Positions 9,213 to 18,897 are shown, counted from the stretch's first letter. The stretch is DNA of 64,000 bases from an uncultured Alphaproteobacteria bacterium (GCA_902611475.1 CACLZW010000001.1:44807-108806); one strand, 5' to 3'. Notes: generated by a model not told the origin, from the sequence alone. Program-made: numbers and translations.

Positions 9213-10496
9213 CTAGGATATTGCTGCAATGCCCTCAGCCGCTTTTTTAAATGCGCTATCAGTTTTCTGAAGATCTTCTTCGGTAAGCGCAAGGTGTGTA
9301 TAAAGTTTGGCATCTGCTTTGAGTATTCCAAGTTCTCTAACTATTTGATTGAAAGTTTTTGAATATTTAGCCTTATTTTTCTTAGTATCACGGTAATTAA
9401 TAACAGGTGTTTCAGAAAAAATTATATCGAAAAGTGTTGGATCACCAACAATTTGAAACTCTATATTGTTACTCTTAAGATGTTTTGTAATGCTATCAAT
9501 TAAAAACTGCCCGTTTTCTCTTATCCTATTATAAGCACCATCTCTTCTAAGTATTTCCATCGTTTTTAAACCAGCTACTGCTGCCAATGGGTTTCCACTA
9601 AGGGTACCGATTTGGAAAGTAAACTTTTCTTCACCAACAATATTTTTATCAAAATGATTCATAATTTCTTTTTCACCGGCTATAGCCGCCAGAGGTAAGC
9701 CACCTCCAATGATCTTCCCAAGCGTGCATAAATCCGGCACTACGCCGTACAGTTCTTGTGCGCCGCCGTAGGCTAACCTAAAACCAGTTACTATTTCGTC
9801 AAAAATCAAAAGCGCACCAATTCTTTTTGTTTCAGCCCTTAGGTGCTCTAAAAATCCTCTTATTGGCGGAATTATTCTTTGAAGTGGTTCTACAATTACC
9901 CCAGCAATTTGATCTGAATACTCATTCATTATTTCCGTAGCTACTTGAGGATCGTTGAATGGTGCGACCAGGATATCATCTCTGACGGCTTCAGGTATTC
10001 CCGCTGAATCTGGCACTGCTAATGGAAAATTTACCATTTTGTTAGGTGCAAGACTCATCAATGAGTCTCCACTCATCCCATGATACCCTCCCTCAAACTT
10101 GAGGATTTTATTTCTACCTGTATGTGCTCTTGCCAATCGCATCGCATACATATCAGCTTCTCCGCCAGAGCTTACAAATCTAATCTGATCGGCGCATTTC
10201 ACTGCGCTACAAATTTCTTCAGCTAACTCAACTCCTTTTGAATTATTGGTGAAAAAAGTAAGGCCTTCACTGAGTTGTGCTCGAATAGCATCTAATACTT
10301 CTTCATTTCCATGGCCCAATATCATTGGCCCTGAACCGATTAAAAAATCTATATATTCTTTGTTATCTTCGTCCCATACTCGTGAACCTAAACCTCTTTT
10401 TAGACTGATATTAGGGTCGAAATTACCGAAACCAGCGCCTGGAAGTACCTTCTGAGCTCGGCTTTGCCACTCTTTTAGAGAAATATTCTTATTCAT
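9213..10496 (-). CDS. Class III aminotransferase, glutamate-1-semialdehyde-aminomutase-like
   Basis: A 427-residue PLP enzyme of fold type I. It has LIFDEIVTGFR (Asp binding the pyridine ring) and the lysine in CTLGKIIGGGLPLAA. It resembles GSA aminomutase most closely. A haem role is unlikely if the host uses the C4 pathway as most Alphaproteobacteria do, and the location after hydantoinase and carbamoylase genes suggests transamination of a beta-amino acid such as beta-alanine, which is inference. A strong hairpin at 10515-10540 separates it from the ABC binding-protein gene, so it may be transcribed at a lower or separate level. Confidence 0.85.
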   Translation of the reverse strand: MNKNISLKEWQSRAQKVLPGAGFGNFDPNISLKRGLGSRVWDEDNKEYIDFLIGSGPMILGHGNEEVLDAIRAQLSEGLTFFTNNSKGVELAEEICSAVKCADQIRFVSSGGEADMYAMRLARAHTGRNKILKFEGGYHGMSGDSLMSLAPNKMVNFPLAVPDSAGIPEAVRDDILVAPFNDPQVATEIMNEYSDQIAGVIVEPLQRIIPPIRGFLEHLRAETKRIGALLIFDEIVTGFRLAYGGAQELYGVVPDLCTLGKIIGGGLPLAAIAGEKEIMNHFDKNIVGEEKFTFQIGTLSGNPLAAVAGLKTMEILRRDGAYNRIRENGQFLIDSITKHLKSNNIEFQIVGDPTLFDIIFSETPVINYRDTKKNKAKYSKTFNQIVRELGILKADAKLYTHLALTEEDLQKTDSAFKKAAEGIAAIS

Positions 10497-10514
10497 TATT
10501 TTCTTCTATATAAG

Positions 10515-10540
10515 AAAAGGCGGAGGAATTTCCGCCTTTT
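10515..10540 (-). terminator. Hairpin terminator after the ABC binding-protein gene
   Basis: A perfect ten-base stem AAAAGGCGGA / TCCGCCTTTT with a GGAATT loop. It lies 26 bases after the stop of the substrate-binding-protein gene on the minus strand and ends in TTTT on both strands, so it could work in either direction. It would reduce read-through into the aminotransferase gene whose start codon is 19 bases further on. Confidence 0.75.
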
Positions 10541-10565
10541 CAAATTTTAATTTATTCAAGTAGCA

Positions 10566-11552
10566 CTAATTCAGCGCTGCGTTTGTAATTTCGTTAGTCC
10601 AAGCGCCTGATGGCTTCTTTGTTATTACAGGGTCAGAATCACCGGACATTAGCACCTTTACTGTTCTTTCGTAATCTGCAGGATCAAGTGACCCATTAGA
10701 TCCAGCTGTAAGTTTTGCAATTTCGCCCATCATTCTAACTTGATGCTTCTCGGTTTGCACACCCGCATCATCGTTATCTAGAATAATCATCGCGGCCTCT
10801 TTCGGGTTTGCTTCTGCATACTTCCAACCTTTCATAGATGCTCGAACAAATCTTACCATTTTATCTTTGAATGCAGCGTCGCTTAGGTTTTTCTCATGTA
10901 CATATAACCCATCTTCAAGAGTTGCGGCACCTTCCGACTGGTATTTGAAAACTGTTAGCTGTTCAGGAGAGTAACCAGCGTCTCTAACAACCCAATACTC
11001 ATTATACGACATAGTAGATACGCATGCAGCTTGGCCCTCTGTTAAAGGCTCAACACCCCAACCTTGTCTCAATACAGTCACTCCATTTGCACTACCGTCG
11101 GTTTTTAAGCCTAGTCGGCTCATCCAACTCAGGAATGGATATTCGTTTCCATAGAACCATACTCCCAACGTTTTCCCTTTAAGGTCAGCGGTAGTGTTTA
11201 CACCCATATCTTTTCTGCAAGTAAGCATCATACCAGAGCTTTTAAATGGTTGTGCTATGTTTACCAGTGGAAGACCTTTTTCTCGAGCTGCTAGAGCAGA
11301 AGGCATCCAGTCAACCATAACGTCGGCCCCACCACCTGCTAAAACTTGTGCTGGAGCAATATCTGGCCCACCTGGTTTAATAGTTACATCTAGGCCTTCA
11401 GCGTCGTAAAAGCCTTTATCTTTTGCTACATAATATCCAGCAAATTGAGCTTGAGTAACCCATTTTAACTGAATTGTGACCTTGTCAGCAGAAAAAACGG
11501 CTGATGCACTTAATATAAAAGCACAGGTCAATACAGATAGAATCTTCTTCAT
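10566..11552 (-). CDS. ABC transporter substrate-binding protein, NMT1/THI5-like
   Basis: A 328-residue periplasmic binding protein with an N-terminal signal peptide (MKKILSVLTCAFILSASAVFSA). The mature start VTIQLKWVTQAQFAGYYVAKDKGFYDAEGL is the hallmark of the NMT1/THI5/ThiY group. Relatives bind thiamine-pyrimidine precursors, other pyrimidines, sulfonates or nitriles. The next genes upstream on the strand are two permeases and an ATPase, so it completes an importer. Neighbouring hydantoinase and carbamoylase genes point to a cyclic amide or pyrimidine as cargo. Confidence 0.9.
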   Translation of the reverse strand: MKKILSVLTCAFILSASAVFSADKVTIQLKWVTQAQFAGYYVAKDKGFYDAEGLDVTIKPGGPDIAPAQVLAGGGADVMVDWMPSALAAREKGLPLVNIAQPFKSSGMMLTCRKDMGVNTTADLKGKTLGVWFYGNEYPFLSWMSRLGLKTDGSANGVTVLRQGWGVEPLTEGQAACVSTMSYNEYWVVRDAGYSPEQLTVFKYQSEGAATLEDGLYVHEKNLSDAAFKDKMVRFVRASMKGWKYAEANPKEAAMIILDNDDAGVQTEKHQVRMMGEIAKLTAGSNGSLDPADYERTVKVLMSGDSDPVITKKPSGAWTNEITNAALN

Positions 11553-11612
11553 TTTTTTCCCTCTTAGTAATCGTTTCTTTAATTGTTAATCAAATTCAAT
11601 TGATACGCAATG

Positions 11613-12455
11613 TTATTTTTGTTGACTAGGATGCCAAAAAGTTGTGCGTTTTTCAATTAACGCAATTAAGCCATAAAAAAGGCAGCCAGCAATTGCTGCA
11701 ACAAAAATTTCCGCCCATACCATGTCCAATGCAAATCGACCAACTTCCGAGGATATTCGAAATCCCATCCCCTTTATAGGAGATCCAAAAAACTCAGCAA
11801 CAATCGCCCCGATTAGTGCAAGGGTTGAGCATATTTTTAATCCATTAAAAATAAAGGGTAATGCAGATGGCAAACGAAGTTTAATTAGTGTTTGAGTGTA
11901 GGACGCGCTGTATGTTCTCATAAGGTCTTGTCGGCTAGGATCTATAAGTTCTAATCCTTGCACGCTATTTACAAGCATTGGAAAATAAACCATAACTACA
12001 ACAATAGCGCACTTTGATTGCCAATCGAACCCAAACCACATTACAAAAATTGGGGCCATACCCACAATTGGTAGCGCCGAAATAAAATTACCTAAAGGTA
12101 ATAGACCTCGTTTAAGAAAATTGAACTTATCAATCGCAATAGCTGTAAGAAAAGCTGAGCCACAACCCAATATGTAACCAGACAGAGCACCTTTTACCAA
12201 GGTCTGTACAAAATCAATCCACAGAATGTCTAAAGAACGAGAAAACTTTAAAGCTATTGCCGACGGAGCAGGTAACAAAATAGGATTTACTTGTAATCCA
12301 ATGACAGCTAACTCCCACATTAAGAGAATAACAATCCCGAATAAAGATGGGACTATAAATCTAGGCAAACTAGCGTCCTTGTAGTTGGATATTTTTATAT
12401 TAATCCACCATCCTCCAAGCCAAATAATGAAAAAAAGAATTAGAAAACTATTCAT
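11613..12455 (-). CDS. ABC transporter permease, SsuC/TauC type
   Basis: A 280-residue inner-membrane protein with about six hydrophobic segments. The ATPase-docking EAA-like loop is recognisable around SYTQTLIKLRLPSALPFIFNGLKI. Its start overlaps the stop of the second permease gene by four bases (12452-12455), indicating translational coupling. Together the two permeases form the channel of a heterodimeric importer served by the ATPase at 13336 and the binding protein at 10566. Confidence 0.9.
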   Translation of the reverse strand: MNSFLILFFIIWLGGWWINIKISNYKDASLPRFIVPSLFGIVILLMWELAVIGLQVNPILLPAPSAIALKFSRSLDILWIDFVQTLVKGALSGYILGCGSAFLTAIAIDKFNFLKRGLLPLGNFISALPIVGMAPIFVMWFGFDWQSKCAIVVVMVYFPMLVNSVQGLELIDPSRQDLMRTYSASYTQTLIKLRLPSALPFIFNGLKICSTLALIGAIVAEFFGSPIKGMGFRISSEVGRFALDMVWAEIFVAAIAGCLFYGLIALIEKRTTFWHPSQQK

Positions 12456-13321
12456 CTAATTATAGCCATTCTTTTAAGCGTGATTTTTTGTAAGAAATCT
12501 ATTGTAAAAACTAAAAATGCGGCAAGAAAAGCAGCAGCAAACAAAGCGCTCCAAATCATAATTGTCTGACCATAATAAGTGCCTGCTAGCATTCGCGCAC
12601 CCAAACCGGCAATAGCACCCGAAGGAAGTTCTCCAACTATGGCCCCGACCAGCGAAGCAGCAACTCCGACCTTTAATGAAGCAAAAAGAAAGGGTAAGGA
12701 AGAAGGAAACCTCAAATACCATAGGATTTCCCTTGAGGATGCAGACCATGTCTTCATTTGATCTAGCTGAATCTGGTCTGGTGATCTCAAACCTTTTACC
12801 ATTCCTACAACAACCGGAAAAAAAGAGAGATACATAGAAATAATTGCTTTTGGTAACAAACCTGTTACCCCAACCGAATTCATCACAACTATTATCATTG
12901 GTGCTATAGCAAGAATGGGTATAGTTTGACTTGCAATTACCCATGGCATAACACTAAGGTCCATTGCCTTGTTATGTACTATGCCTAAAGCTAGTAAAAT
13001 TCCGAGGAGTGTTCCCAAGAAAAATCCAGCCAAGGTTGCCTGCAAAGTAATCCATCCATGGTAAACAAGAGAACGCTTTGAACTGATTTTTTTAAAAAAA
13101 GTTGTATTTACCATTTCAGTAATTATCTGATGTGGGGTAGGGAGCTTTGGTTTTTTTAAACTCCAGCACTTTAGTATATGCTCACTGGCTGTAAGGTTCT
13201 TAAATTGTCTTGAAACCTTATCAGAGTTCATTGGAACCGCAACAAGGTACCAAAATACCCCAATTAAGATTACAATTGTAGAAACGGGAATAAATTTATT
13301 TGCAAAATAAGATGTTTTCAT
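12452..13321 (-). CDS. ABC transporter permease, SsuC/TauC type
   Basis: A 289-residue permease from the ATG at 13321; the track's TTG at 13330 sits one base after the AGGAGGG ribosome site, whereas the ATG is ten bases from it and is preferred. About six membrane segments and an EAA-type loop (ASSREILWYLRFPSSLPFLFASLKV) are present. An additional N-terminal soluble stretch of about 60 residues between the first and second helices is longer than in the partner permease. It follows the ATPase gene closely. Confidence 0.9.
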   Translation of the reverse strand: MKTSYFANKFIPVSTIVILIGVFWYLVAVPMNSDKVSRQFKNLTASEHILKCWSLKKPKLPTPHQIITEMVNTTFFKKISSKRSLVYHGWITLQATLAGFFLGTLLGILLALGIVHNKAMDLSVMPWVIASQTIPILAIAPMIIVVMNSVGVTGLLPKAIISMYLSFFPVVVGMVKGLRSPDQIQLDQMKTWSASSREILWYLRFPSSLPFLFASLKVGVAASLVGAIVGELPSGAIAGLGARMLAGTYYGQTIMIWSALFAAAFLAAFLVFTIDFLQKITLKRMAIIR

Positions 13322-13335
13322 TTCTATCAACCCTC

Positions 13336-14109
13336 CTAAAAAACATCTTCGGTTTGACCAGCCTTTAAGCCTTCTCTCACTCTTTGTGCAATTTTTATAA
13401 ACTCCCTACTATCTCTTATATTTAAATCACGTTTTTTTGGTAGTGTGCTTTCTATTATGTCAGTAATTCTTCCCGGTCTGGGAGACATAACAACAATTTT
13501 TGTTGATAAGAAAACTGCTTCTGGAATTGAGTGCGTCACAAAACATATAGTTTTTCTTGTTCTAGCCCATAAATTTAAAAGTTCTCCGTTCAATCTATCT
13601 CTAACAATTTCGTCCAGAGCTCCGAAAGGTTCATCCATTAATAGGATGTTGGCGTCAAATGCCAAAGCTCTCGCAATGGACGCCCGTTGTTGCATTCCTC
13701 CAGACAACTGCCAAGGGAACTTTTTTTCAAACCCGTTTAATTCTACTAAGTCTATTACTTTTCGTGTGCGGTCTTCTTTCTCACTGGTGGAGTATCCCAT
13801 GATTTCCAAGGGTAATTTAATGTTTCCACTCACCGATCTCCACGGATATAAACCTGCTGCCTGAAACACGTACCCATATTGTCTAGCTTTTCTAGCTTCA
13901 TCAGGTGTCATATTATTTACAGTCACCCGGCCTTCCGTAGGGGTCTCAAGTGCTGCAATTACTCTCAGAAGAGTTGTTTTCCCACATCCGGATGGTCCAA
14001 TAAAGGATACAAAATCTCCTTCATTGACTTCCATAGATACATTCTTCAAAGCATTTACAGGACCGTCATTTGTTTCAAAAGTCAGGTTAACATCAGATAC
14101 GCTTATCAT
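13336..14109 (-). CDS. ABC transporter ATP-binding protein, SsuB/TauB type
   Basis: A 257-residue nucleotide-binding subunit. Walker A is [11 protein letters not shown], the signature is [18 protein letters not shown], Walker B is [13 protein letters not shown] and the switch histidine is in [12 protein letters not shown]. It belongs to the nitrate/sulfonate/taurine/pyrimidine importer group. It lies 21 bases after the dihydropyrimidinase gene, which ties transport to ring-opening chemistry in one transcription unit. Confidence 0.93.
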   Translation of the reverse strand: MISVSDVNLTFETNDGPVNALKNVSMEVNEGDFVSFIGPSGCGKTTLLRVIAALETPTEGRVTVNNMTPDEARKARQYGYVFQAAGLYPWRSVSGNIKLPLEIMGYSTSEKEDRTRKVIDLVELNGFEKKFPWQLSGGMQQRASIARALAFDANILLMDEPFGALDEIVRDRLNGELLNLWARTRKTICFVTHSIPEAVFLSTKIVVMSPRPGRITDIIESTLPKKRDLNIRDSREFIKIAQRVREGLKAGQTEDVF

Positions 14110-14130
14110 AAGTTTTCCTTCGTGTAGATT

Positions 14131-15591
14131 TTATACTCCAGCTGGTATATTTAAAGGATCACGTTCTATTTTTCTTGGTGTGTTTAGAGCCTTCCACTTT
14201 GATACAGCACTATGCAATGCTGGGAAAGCAGGTCTTGGGACAAATCTACCCCTTCCTGGTTGTGGACTAGAGTTCTTGCCCCATGCCCATATTACATCTC
14301 CTCTAGATAATGTGTATCTTGGTTGTGCTGTGACTTTGAAGCCTTCGAAAACATTGTAGTCTAAAATTGATTTGTGGGTACTTGTTGAAATTGTTTTAGA
14401 AATCTTTGGGTCCCAAACAACAATATCTGCATCTGCGCCTTCTAAAATTGCTCCTTTTTTTGGATAAATGTTTAAAATTTTAGCAATATTACTTGAAGTA
14501 ATTGCGACAAACTCCTGTCGAGTTAAACGCCCCGTTTCTACGCCTTCTGTCCAAAGAACGGATAACCTTTCCTCAAGCCCGTTGCTACCATTTGGAATCT
14601 TAGTGAAGTCATTTACTCCCATTCTTTTTTGTTCCGTCGAAAACGCAGCATGGTCTGTAGCGACAACTTGTAGGGATCCAGACTGAAGACCAGCCCATAA
14701 TCCGTCCTGATGCGATTTGTCTCTAAAGGGAGGCGACATGACCCGTCTTGCAGCATGTTCCCAATCTTTATTAAAGTATTCGCTCTCATCAAGCGTTAGA
14801 AATTGAATAAGGGGTTCACCAAAAACTCTCATACCTTTTTGCCTAGCTCTTCTAATAGCCTCATGAGCCTGCTCACAAGATACATGAACAACATAAAGCG
14901 GTACTCCTGCGGCATCGGCTATCATTATCGCTCTATTAGCTGCCTCACCTTCTACTTCTGGAGGTCTTGAGTAAGCGTGCCCCTCAGGACCAGTTACTCC
15001 TTCTTGAAGGTATTTTTGTTGAAGCTCCGCAACAATGTCACCATTTTCGGCATGAACCATAGGTAGAGCGCCGATAGCTGCACATCTTTTAAAAGATGCA
15101 AACATTTCATCATCTTCAATCATCAGGGCTCCTTTATAAGCCATAAAATGTTTGAATGAATTTACTCCCATCTCAACTACCTTTGGCATATCATCAAAAA
15201 TCTGTTCAGACCAACCTGTAACTGCCATATGATAACCGATATCAGAACAAATTTGAGGCTCTGACTTTCTATGCCACTCCTTGACTGCATTTACCAAACT
15301 TCCATCCTCACCTGGAAGACAGAAGTCCACTAACATCGTTGTTCCGCCAACTGCAGCTGCCCAGGTACCTGTTTCGAAAGTCTCAGCGGCGGTAGTCCCC
15401 ATAAATGGCATCTCAAGGTGCGTATGTGGGTCTATTCCGCCGGGGATCACATAAGCGCCTTCGGCGTCAATGGTCTCATCCCCTTTTAGATTTTCCCCAA
15501 TCTGCTTGATCTTTTCATTTTCTATTAATATATCGGCTTTCCACTCTCTGTCCGCTGTTACAATGGTTCCACCTTTTATTACTTTAGTCAT
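14131..15591 (-). CDS. hydA: Dihydropyrimidinase / hydantoinase
   Basis: A 486-residue amidohydrolase that opens the ring of dihydropyrimidines or hydantoins to N-carbamoyl amino acids. The two-metal centre is complete: H56 and H58 in GGIDPHTHLEM, the lysine to be carboxylated (K153) in KHFMAYKGAL, H180 in MVHAENGD, H236 in YVVHVSCE and D313 in VATDHAAF. The substrate-binding stretch IPNGSNGLEERLS matches that of true dihydropyrimidinases. Length is typical. It is 13 bases downstream of the carbamoylase gene, which would act on its product. Confidence 0.93.
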   Translation of the reverse strand: MTKVIKGGTIVTADREWKADILIENEKIKQIGENLKGDETIDAEGAYVIPGGIDPHTHLEMPFMGTTAAETFETGTWAAAVGGTTMLVDFCLPGEDGSLVNAVKEWHRKSEPQICSDIGYHMAVTGWSEQIFDDMPKVVEMGVNSFKHFMAYKGALMIEDDEMFASFKRCAAIGALPMVHAENGDIVAELQQKYLQEGVTGPEGHAYSRPPEVEGEAANRAIMIADAAGVPLYVVHVSCEQAHEAIRRARQKGMRVFGEPLIQFLTLDESEYFNKDWEHAARRVMSPPFRDKSHQDGLWAGLQSGSLQVVATDHAAFSTEQKRMGVNDFTKIPNGSNGLEERLSVLWTEGVETGRLTRQEFVAITSSNIAKILNIYPKKGAILEGADADIVVWDPKISKTISTSTHKSILDYNVFEGFKVTAQPRYTLSRGDVIWAWGKNSSPQPGRGRFVPRPAFPALHSAVSKWKALNTPRKIERDPLNIPAGV

Positions 15592-15604
15592 TTTACCCTC
15601 CCAA

Positions 15605-16852
15605 TTAAACTATTTCTGCAGCTTCCAATACTGCATGCAATAAAACATCTGCACCTGCTGAAGCCCACTTTTCAAATATCTCTTCTGCCTCATTGTGGCT
15701 TAAACCGTCAACGCACGGGCACATTATCATAGCCGTTGGTGCTACTTTATTAATCCAACATGCGTCATGGCCTGCTCCCGATATAATATTTTTATGTGAA
15801 TACCCTAGTCTTTCAGCGGCTCTTCTAACTTTGTCAACACATCCTTCATCGAAAGTCACAGGGTCAAAATGTCCAACCTTTTCAAATTCCACAGTCAATT
15901 CCAAATCAGAAGCAATTTTTTTTGCTCCTTCATATAAGCGTTTTTCCATATCATCCTGGACGTCGAACGACGGAGATCTAAAATCTATAGTAAATACCAC
16001 TTTCCCAGGTATTATATTTCTACTATTAGGAAAAACATCGCATTGACCTATTCCACCAACTGCGGACGGCTGGTGACTCATAGCGATCTCTTGAACTAGC
16101 TCTGTAATTCTAGCCATACCTAGGCCGGCATTTTTACGCATCGGCATGGGGGTTGATCCCGTATGACTTTCCCGACCATTAAGAGTTACTTGTATCCAAT
16201 TTAGCCCTTGTCCATGGGTCACAACGCCAATATCTGTATTTTCAGCCTCTAATATTGGCCCTTGCTCTATGTGGAGTTCAAAAAAAGCATGCATTTTTCG
16301 TGACCCTACTTCTTCGTCACCAATCCATCCGATGCGCTTGATTTCTTCTCCAAATGTTTTCCCTGCTGCATCCTTTCTATCATAAGCCCATTGCAGTTCG
16401 TGTACTCCTGCAAAAACTCCTGATGCCATCATTGGAGGAGCAAATCGAGTTCCTTCTTCATTTGTAAAATTAACTACTACAATTGGATGCTTTGTTCTTA
16501 TATCAAGTTCATTAAGTGTTCTTATTATTTCTAACCCTCCCAGAACTCCTAAAACTCCATCATACTTACCCCCAGTTGGCTGGGTATCAAGATGGCTTCC
16601 AACATAAACAGGTAACGCATTTGGGTCTGTTCCTTCACGTCTAGCAAACATTGTTCCCATTTTGTCAACACCCATTTCCAAATTTTCCGTATCACACCAC
16701 TTTTGGAACAACTTTCGTCCTTCTGCGTCTTCGTCCGTGAGTGTTTGTCTGTTGTTGCCACCTGCGACACCAGGGCCTATTTTTGCCATCTCCATTAGAG
16801 AGTCCCAAAGACGAGAAGAGTTTATTTTTAAATTAGCTGCTGGTGTTGACAT
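15605..16852 (-). CDS. N-carbamoyl amidohydrolase (beta-ureidopropionase / allantoate amidohydrolase type)
   Basis: A 415-residue M20-family Zaf/AAH/carbamoylase enzyme. Metal ligands are visible in GSHLDTQPTGGKYDGVLG, NFTNEEGTRF, FELHIEQGP and GLSHNEAEE. It removes ammonia and CO2 from an N-carbamoyl or ureido acid; paired with the next gene, beta-ureidopropionase or N-carbamoyl-amino-acid hydrolase is the likely role. Allantoate amidohydrolase is an alternative, but no allantoinase-like or purine gene is present. The order carbamoylase then hydantoinase is typical of reductive pyrimidine degradation clusters. Confidence 0.9.
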   Translation of the reverse strand: MSTPAANLKINSSRLWDSLMEMAKIGPGVAGGNNRQTLTDEDAEGRKLFQKWCDTENLEMGVDKMGTMFARREGTDPNALPVYVGSHLDTQPTGGKYDGVLGVLGGLEIIRTLNELDIRTKHPIVVVNFTNEEGTRFAPPMMASGVFAGVHELQWAYDRKDAAGKTFGEEIKRIGWIGDEEVGSRKMHAFFELHIEQGPILEAENTDIGVVTHGQGLNWIQVTLNGRESHTGSTPMPMRKNAGLGMARITELVQEIAMSHQPSAVGGIGQCDVFPNSRNIIPGKVVFTIDFRSPSFDVQDDMEKRLYEGAKKIASDLELTVEFEKVGHFDPVTFDEGCVDKVRRAAERLGYSHKNIISGAGHDACWINKVAPTAMIMCPCVDGLSHNEAEEIFEKWASAGADVLLHAVLEAAEIV

Positions 16853-16871
16853 TTGATCCTCTTAACAAATT

Positions 16872-17783
16872 TCATATCTTCATTTTTGCATTATCACTAA
16901 TTAGCACTAATAATGCAAAGGCAATTATCAAGCCTCCAAAAATAATGTTTTTATTTGGAAAGCTTGAGTTAATAATTATTTCGCCTAAGGCCACCCAAAA
17001 AGGAACAGCATAGGTGTACGCCATTACTTTTGAAGCGCTTATTCTTTTCGCTGCAAACTGGATCAAGAAAAAAGTAAAAGCTGTCGCAATGGTTGCCAAG
17101 TAAAGTGTAGTTATCCAGACCAATGGAGATAGGTTAAGCCAATTTGTTTCAACAACATCATTAGTAAAAATTAAAATAAGTAGTAGAAATCCAGCACTTA
17201 AAGTTCCTAAGGTTTGCGATGCTGCATTTTCCCCTTTGTTTAAAACAGGGATCAAAATAGCATATAAAGCATGTCCAACACACCCCCAAAAAAAGAGTAG
17301 TTCGCCATAGCCTATTTTAAATGCTAAAACGTTTTCTAGATTGCCTTCAAAAATCACCCAAATTGCTCCCATTGCTCCAAGAAAAATTGCAAATAGCGCC
17401 CTGAGAGTTACTTTTTTCTTTAAAAAATATTCAAAAAAAAGTGCAATAAAAGGGGTGAGCGTAAAAACTACAGCTAGTGATAAAGAAGAAGCCGTTTTTA
17501 GTGCTTCGAACATTAATACAAAATAAATAACTATACTCAATCCGAGTATTAAAAATCGCCATGGTTTTTTGAAGTCCTCTTTCTTAAGGTTTTTTGAAAT
17601 AAATAATAATGTTCCCATTACAATTGCTCCTATTAAAAACCTTGCAGCTGTTATGGCTCCTGGCTCTATATCATTTGCTACCATGGCTCCTAAAATGTAG
17701 GATACTGATACACAAAGGGAGAAAAGGAGCATTGCCCCGTGTCCCCAAACCTCCGATGTCTCTATTGATATTTTTTTTATCAA
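16872..17783 (-). CDS. EamA/DMT family permease
   Basis: A 303-residue membrane protein with about ten helices in two EamA repeats; ITAARFLIGAIVMGTLLF and a Lys-rich linker after helix 4 are typical. The start is a TTG with no clear ribosome site, so it could begin later. It lies between the F420 genes and the carbamoylase, 19 bases before the latter and 98 bases after the LLM gene, so it is probably in the same transcript and might export or import an intermediate. Confidence 0.82.
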   Translation of the reverse strand: MIKKISIETSEVWGHGAMLLFSLCVSVSYILGAMVANDIEPGAITAARFLIGAIVMGTLLFISKNLKKEDFKKPWRFLILGLSIVIYFVLMFEALKTASSLSLAVVFTLTPFIALFFEYFLKKKVTLRALFAIFLGAMGAIWVIFEGNLENVLAFKIGYGELLFFWGCVGHALYAILIPVLNKGENAASQTLGTLSAGFLLLILIFTNDVVETNWLNLSPLVWITTLYLATIATAFTFFLIQFAAKRISASKVMAYTYAVPFWVALGEIIINSSFPNKNIIFGGLIIAFALLVLISDNAKMKI

Positions 17784-17881
17784 GAGCTAATTAACCTAAG
17801 ATATTTCCTGAGCTATATTTGTAATACAGTTTTTTACAGCTAAGAAATAGAGAAAAGTCTGTTTTTCAATAACTGAGGTGC

Positions 17882-18883
17882 TTATGAAAAAGCTGGTATA
17901 ACATTTTCGCCGTATTCTGCGATAATTCTCTCTTCGTCTCCGCTATCCAGATAAATATTGAATTGGGTTACTCCAAGATCCTTTAATGTTTTAAGCTTTT
18001 TTACATGTTGATCAGCGGTTCCTAAAACACAAAATTCTTCAACTATTTCATCTGTGATAAATTCTAAATAAGGATTGTCGCTCTGGCCATGTTTAGAGTA
18101 ATCATAGCCGCGGCGATCTTTGATATAGTCCGTAAGGCTGTTGGGAATGTCTTTATTATCTTCACCATACTTCTCAACTATGTCGGCTACGTGATTTCCA
18201 ACCATTGCGGGAAACCACTTTACTTTCTCAATACTTTCTGCTCTATCTCCAAAGTAAGCAGGTGCAGCCACCATTACCTTGTAGTCTGACATATCACGTC
18301 CGTGTTCTTCTCCTGCTTTCACCGCTTGATCTCTTAGCCATTTGCAAACGGTTGGGGAAGCAATTTGAAGCACCAAACCATCTCCAACTTTTCCTGCAGA
18401 TGTAAGAGCCTTTGGCCCATATGCAGCTACCCAGACTGGCAAATCATATCCTTCTGCCCATGGAAATTGAATTGGGTTAGGAACATCACCATACTGGACT
18501 TCTTCTCCCTTAACCATTGCCTTTACTTTTAAAATAAATTCTTCCATTCGTGCTAGATTCGCAGGCTTCTTTCCCATTACGCGAACAGCGCTGTCTCCTC
18601 TTCCAACACCGATATCAAATCGTCCATTCGATTGTAGAGCTAGTGAGCCAAACATTGATGCCGCTAAAGACCAGTCTCTAGTGTTGGGATTGGTTACACA
18701 TGGTCCGAACCGCATTTTTTTTGTGTGCTCCATACACATAGCCATTTGAGCAAAGCTTTCTCTCCAAAGGATGTGGCTATCGTAGAACCAGCAATATGTG
18801 AATCCAGCGCTTTCAGCCAATCTAACCAGCGCTTTTGCTCGATCTGGTTGAACAAACCCTTTAAAACAAATTGCAAATTCCAT
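17882..18883 (-). CDS. LLM-class F420-dependent oxidoreductase
   Basis: A 333-residue TIM-barrel protein of the bacterial luciferase-like family, closest in feel to the methylene-tetrahydromethanopterin reductase (Mer) side: FAICFKGFVQPDRAKALV at the start, then RFGPCVTNPNTRDW, GRFDIGVGRGDSAVR and VWVAAYGPKAL. The track's TTG at 18916 overlaps the next gene; the ATG at 18883 follows an AAGGAGG ribosome site and is preferred. Upstream lie F420 reductase, cofE and cofD, so F420 is very likely its cofactor. I recall a proteobacterial LLM group of unknown function that fits this, but could not check. Its neighbours suggest it reduces a cyclic amide before ring opening. Confidence 0.88.
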   Translation of the reverse strand: MEFAICFKGFVQPDRAKALVRLAESAGFTYCWFYDSHILWRESFAQMAMCMEHTKKMRFGPCVTNPNTRDWSLAASMFGSLALQSNGRFDIGVGRGDSAVRVMGKKPANLARMEEFILKVKAMVKGEEVQYGDVPNPIQFPWAEGYDLPVWVAAYGPKALTSAGKVGDGLVLQIASPTVCKWLRDQAVKAGEEHGRDMSDYKVMVAAPAYFGDRAESIEKVKWFPAMVGNHVADIVEKYGEDNKDIPNSLTDYIKDRRGYDYSKHGQSDNPYLEFITDEIVEEFCVLGTADQHVKKLKTLKDLGVTQFNIYLDSGDEERIIAEYGENVIPAFS

Positions 18884-18897
18884 ATCTTCCTCCTTTT

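Noticed and set aside
9213-10496. Role as hemL in haem synthesis
   Set aside because: No other haem genes are near, most Alphaproteobacteria use ALA synthase, and the context is amino-acid or cyclic-amide catabolism.
12474-12944. 156-residue minus-strand ORF inside the permease gene
   Set aside because: It is Cys- and Ser-rich nonsense in another frame of a clear permease.
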